Shown here piece after piece: positions 14,313-16,495 of a stretch of 16,495 nt of DNA. The translations under genes were made by a program, and so were the position numbers. The stretch comes from UMGS1781 sp045628105 (GTDB lineage: Bacteria; Bacillota; Clostridia; TANB77; CAG-508), in NCBI GenBank assembly GCA_045628105.1, contig JAZQOX010000013.1:1-16495 (forward strand), in the 5' to 3' direction. Within the stretch, counting starts at the first letter, position 1, and each line of letters starts with the position of its first letter. The notes beneath the pieces are model-generated. The model was not told where the DNA came from and ran no database searches. It saw only the letters and a program-made list of their open reading frames with translations.

Positions 14313-14909
14313 ATGAAAAAGATTAGAATATATGAAATTATATTAGTGATTTTAATAATAGCTGCTATAGTTCTAGCGTATTTTAATTTAAGGAAGCATA
14401 ATGAAGGTGTTAAAATTGAAAAAAGAACACAAGAAGTTCTTAAAGAAATAGCACAACAAGAAACAAGTTCAGGAGATATAGATATTATACAAGAAATCAA
14501 TGCAGAAATGAATGGCTACCAAGTAGTTGGAATTGTTAAAATTCCAAAAATCAATATAGAATATCCTATCTTAGAAAAAACAAATAAAGAAAGTTTAAAA
14601 CTTTCAATTACAATGTTTTGGGGAGATAGAATAAATCAAATAGGAAATGTTGTTTTAGCAGGACATAATAACTTAAATGACAAAATGTTTGGCAAACTAA
14701 ATAAATTAGTAGAAGGCGACATAATTGAACTTACAGACAAACAAAGAGTTACAATACAATATAGCGTTTTCAAAATTTATAAGGTAGATCCAAATGATAT
14801 AACATGCATTCCAGCAGAAGATGAAAATTCGCGAGAAGTTACATTAATAACTTGCACGAATGGAAATAAAGAAAGACTTGTTATAAAGGCAAGGGAAATA
14901 AAGAAATAG
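14313..14909 (+). CDS. Sortase (membrane-anchored transpeptidase)
   Basis: The 198-residue enzyme has an N-terminal membrane anchor (about 7-24) and a sortase domain from about 68. The catalytic triad is visible: His118 in VLAGHNN, Cys181 in TLITCTNG and Arg188 in NKERLVIKA. The domain opens with GIVKIPKINIEYPIL. It should cut a C-terminal sorting signal and join the protein to the cell wall or to another surface protein. The class is not certain; the compact form with TLITC recalls class D-like or clostridial sortases. Start chosen at 14313 with AAGGAAG upstream; an in-frame ATG at 14262 would lie within the preceding gene. It is flanked on both sides by surface proteins, which are its likely substrates. 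Confidence 0.92.
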   Translation: MKKIRIYEIILVILIIAAIVLAYFNLRKHNEGVKIEKRTQEVLKEIAQQETSSGDIDIIQEINAEMNGYQVVGIVKIPKINIEYPILEKTNKESLKLSITMFWGDRINQIGNVVLAGHNNLNDKMFGKLNKLVEGDIIELTDKQRVTIQYSVFKIYKVDPNDITCIPAEDENSREVTLITCTNGNKERLVIKAREIKK

Positions 14910-14934
14910 TGTTTAAAGGGAGGAAAAGAAGAAA

Positions 14935-16495
14935 ATGTCTACAATTAAAAAAGTCATAATTGGTTTCATAGTTATACTTTTAATAGTGGCATCAGTAACA
15001 GGAATTGTAATGTTTTTAAAAAACAGTGACGATTCAGAAGCAGCTGAAAAAAACAATATTGCCAATATAGATGATTCCAATTTGTCAAACAAGAACAATG
15101 TAGAAAATAACACTACAGACGATAATAACACAACAGGAAATAACACAACAGGAAATAATACAACAGGAAACAACACAACAGGAAACAACGTTACAGAAGA
15201 AGAGGTTAGACAAAAAGTTATTGAAACAGTTGTAGTTAAGGACAAAAAAGTTCTTGAGGATTTAACTTTATCTTGGACAACAATTAAAATGTCTGCAATG
15301 GAAGTTGATATGGGAATATTTAAACCAAACTTAACTATAAACAAAGACATAGTTGAAGTAAACGAGGAAGAAATTACAGAAAATTCAAGAGTTAGAGCAG
15401 GAGATATAATTACATACGAAATTAAAGTTGGAAACACAGGCAACTACAAACTAAAAAATGTTGTTGTAACTGATTCTTTAGATGTATTTGGATACAAAAC
15501 TGAAGTAGTTGAAGGTGTAGAAGAAAAAAACAGAGAATTTATTAAAGCAGGAGAAATACTTCTAAAAATAGGAGAACTTGAACCAGGAAGACAAGCAAAA
15601 TTTACTGTAAAATATGAAGTTACAGAAAATGACGTTGAAAATGAAAAAAATGTTATAAATATTGCTTATGCTACAGATGGCAAAACAACAGTTCAAGATG
15701 ATGCAGAAATTCCGGTTAATCCAAATGTAACAGTTGAAGGACAAAAAACATGGAATGATAATAACAATCAAGACGGAAAGAGACCAGAAAGCATTATAGT
15801 TAATTTATTAGCTGACGGTGAACCAATTGATGAACAAGAAGTAACTGCAAATGAAAATGGTAAATGGGAATATTCATTCGAAAAATTGCCAAAATTCAAT
15901 TCAGAAAATAAAGAAATTACATACACTGTTACAGAAAATGAAGTAGAAAATTACAAAACTGAAATCAATGGATACGACATAACAAATACTCATGAAATTG
16001 AAAAAGTTAAAGTAACAGGAACAACAGAATGGATAGACAATAACAATCAAGACGGTGTAAGACCAACAGAAACAATAGTAAGATTATATGCAGATGGAGA
16101 AGAAATTGCACATGTAGTTGTAACACCAGGAAATGATTGGACATTTGAATTTGACAACTTAGATAAATACAATGATGGAAAAGAAATAGTATATACAATA
16201 TCAGAAGATGATATTCCAGAATATACAATTGAAATTAATCAAAATGGTGATTACGAATTCCATATTATAAATACACATATACCAGAAACAATAGACGTAA
16301 ATGTAACAGTAACATGGGATGACGAAAGTGACAAAGAAGGATTCAGACCAAAAACAACAAAAATAGAATTATTTGCAGATGGAACAAAAGTTACTGAAAG
16401 AGTTGTAAATAACAACGATACAAGCTCATACGAATTTAAAGATTTACCTAAATATAAAGACGGTAAAGAAATAGTTTACACAGTAAAAGAAGCAA
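14935..16495 (+). CDS. Large DUF11/Cna_B repeat surface protein, 3' end outside window
   Basis: 520 codons are visible with no stop before the edge. Order: hydrophobic signal/anchor (about 6-28), an Asn/Thr/Gly-rich linker with four NNTTG units (64-83), an acidic segment, a DUF11-like domain (about 130-262: DIITYEIKVGNTGN, LKNVVVTDSL, IGELEPGRQAKFTVKYEV), then Cna_B repeats. The repeats begin near 263, 358 and 453, the last cut by the window. Typical Cna_B signatures are W-D-N-N-N-Q-D-G-x-R-P, ITYTVTE and ITNTH/IINTH. Cna_B domains form stalks on Gram-positive adhesins, often locked by Lys-Asn bonds. Repeat 1 has the Lys (271) and Asn (351); repeats 2 and 3 have Thr364 and Val459 at the Lys position. 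GGGAGG at 14918-14923 starts it, 25 bases after the sortase gene. A sorting signal would be expected beyond the edge. Confidence 0.88.
   Translation, partial: MSTIKKVIIGFIVILLIVASVTGIVMFLKNSDDSEAAEKNNIANIDDSNLSNKNNVENNTTDDNNTTGNNTTGNNTTGNNTTGNNVTEEEVRQKVIETVVVKDKKVLEDLTLSWTTIKMSAMEVDMGIFKPNLTINKDIVEVNEEEITENSRVRAGDIITYEIKVGNTGNYKLKNVVVTDSLDVFGYKTEVVEGVEEKNREFIKAGEILLKIGELEPGRQAKFTVKYEVTENDVENEKNVINIAYATDGKTTVQDDAEIPVNPNVTVEGQKTWNDNNNQDGKRPESIIVNLLADGEPIDEQEVTANENGKWEYSFEKLPKFNSENKEITYTVTENEVENYKTEINGYDITNTHEIEKVKVTGTTEWIDNNNQDGVRPTETIVRLYADGEEIAHVVVTPGNDWTFEFDNLDKYNDGKEIVYTISEDDIPEYTIEINQNGDYEFHIINTHIPETIDVNVTVTWDDESDKEGFRPKTTKIELFADGTKVTERVVNNNDTSSYEFKDLPKYKDGKEIVYTVKEA
15124..15183 (+). repeat. 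Four tandem 15-bp units encoding NNTTG
   Basis: Units AA(T/C)AA(C/T)ACAACAGGA run head to tail at 15124, 15139, 15154 and 15169, differing only at third codon positions (units 1 and 2 are identical). They form the flexible linker after the membrane segment of the adhesin. Such in-frame repeats can expand or contract by slippage without breaking the frame. Confidence 0.9.

Noticed and set aside
15124..15183. Direct repeats as a possible CRISPR array
   Set aside because: Units are 15 bp, directly adjacent without spacers, in frame and coding for NNTTG.
14913..15443. 176-codon frame on the minus strand opposite the adhesin gene
   Set aside because: It is the antisense shadow of the repetitive, Asn/Thr-rich plus-strand gene (VVLFPVVLFP is the reverse of the NNTTG repeats) and lacks signals of its own.

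Overview
The window is AT-rich and strongly biased to A/T-ending codons, with AGA as the dominant Arg codon. Shine-Dalgarno sites are good (AGGAGG type), promoters are sigma-A-like and often carry an extended -10, and terminators are intrinsic. Gene content (CadC-type metal regulator, 2-hydroxyacyl-CoA dehydratase activase family, sortase with Cna_B surface protein, Firmicute-type LexA box) points to a low-GC anaerobic Clostridia-like Firmicute, probably host-associated. Species cannot be told from the sequence. Every convincing gene is on the + strand.

Layout. (1) 3-285: the 3' end of a small two-helix membrane protein whose tail is shifted by one base. (2) 286-628: an intergenic region with two hairpins, then a promoter with three spaced copies of a TGAA-N6-(T/C)TCA operator. 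(3) 629-3082: a metal-resistance operon with a CadC/ArsR sensor, a free-standing HMA metal-binding protein and a P1B-type Zn/Cd/Pb ATPase that lacks its own HMA domain; it ends at a strong terminator. (4) 3235-7542: one 1435-residue protein fusing two activase ATPase modules to DUF2229 and HgdB-like regions. (5) 7679-9103: a beta-CASP metallo-beta-lactamase-fold nuclease, clearly richer in G+C than its neighbours, with its own promoter and a GC-rich terminator; it is probably acquired. (6) 9325-13230: an SOS-type unit in which a LexA box precedes recN, followed by pgeF, a DUF5662 gene broken by one extra base, and nadE. (7) 13336 to the right edge: a surface module with a secreted protein bearing a degenerate sorting signal (LPYTY), a sortase, and a large DUF11/Cna_B protein that runs off the window.

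The observation most worth following is the codon CGG. I found no in-frame CGG in the intact native genes. In the native genes the only two in-frame CGG codons sit exactly where reading must move forward by one base to restore the protein (222-224 in the left-edge gene and 12257-12259 in the DUF5662 gene). In both places skipping the C gives a GGN (Gly) codon. This could be two ordinary indels, but it is also what +1 recoding at an unassigned or starved CGG codon would look like. The G+C-richer nuclease gene, by contrast, uses CGG twice in an otherwise intact frame.
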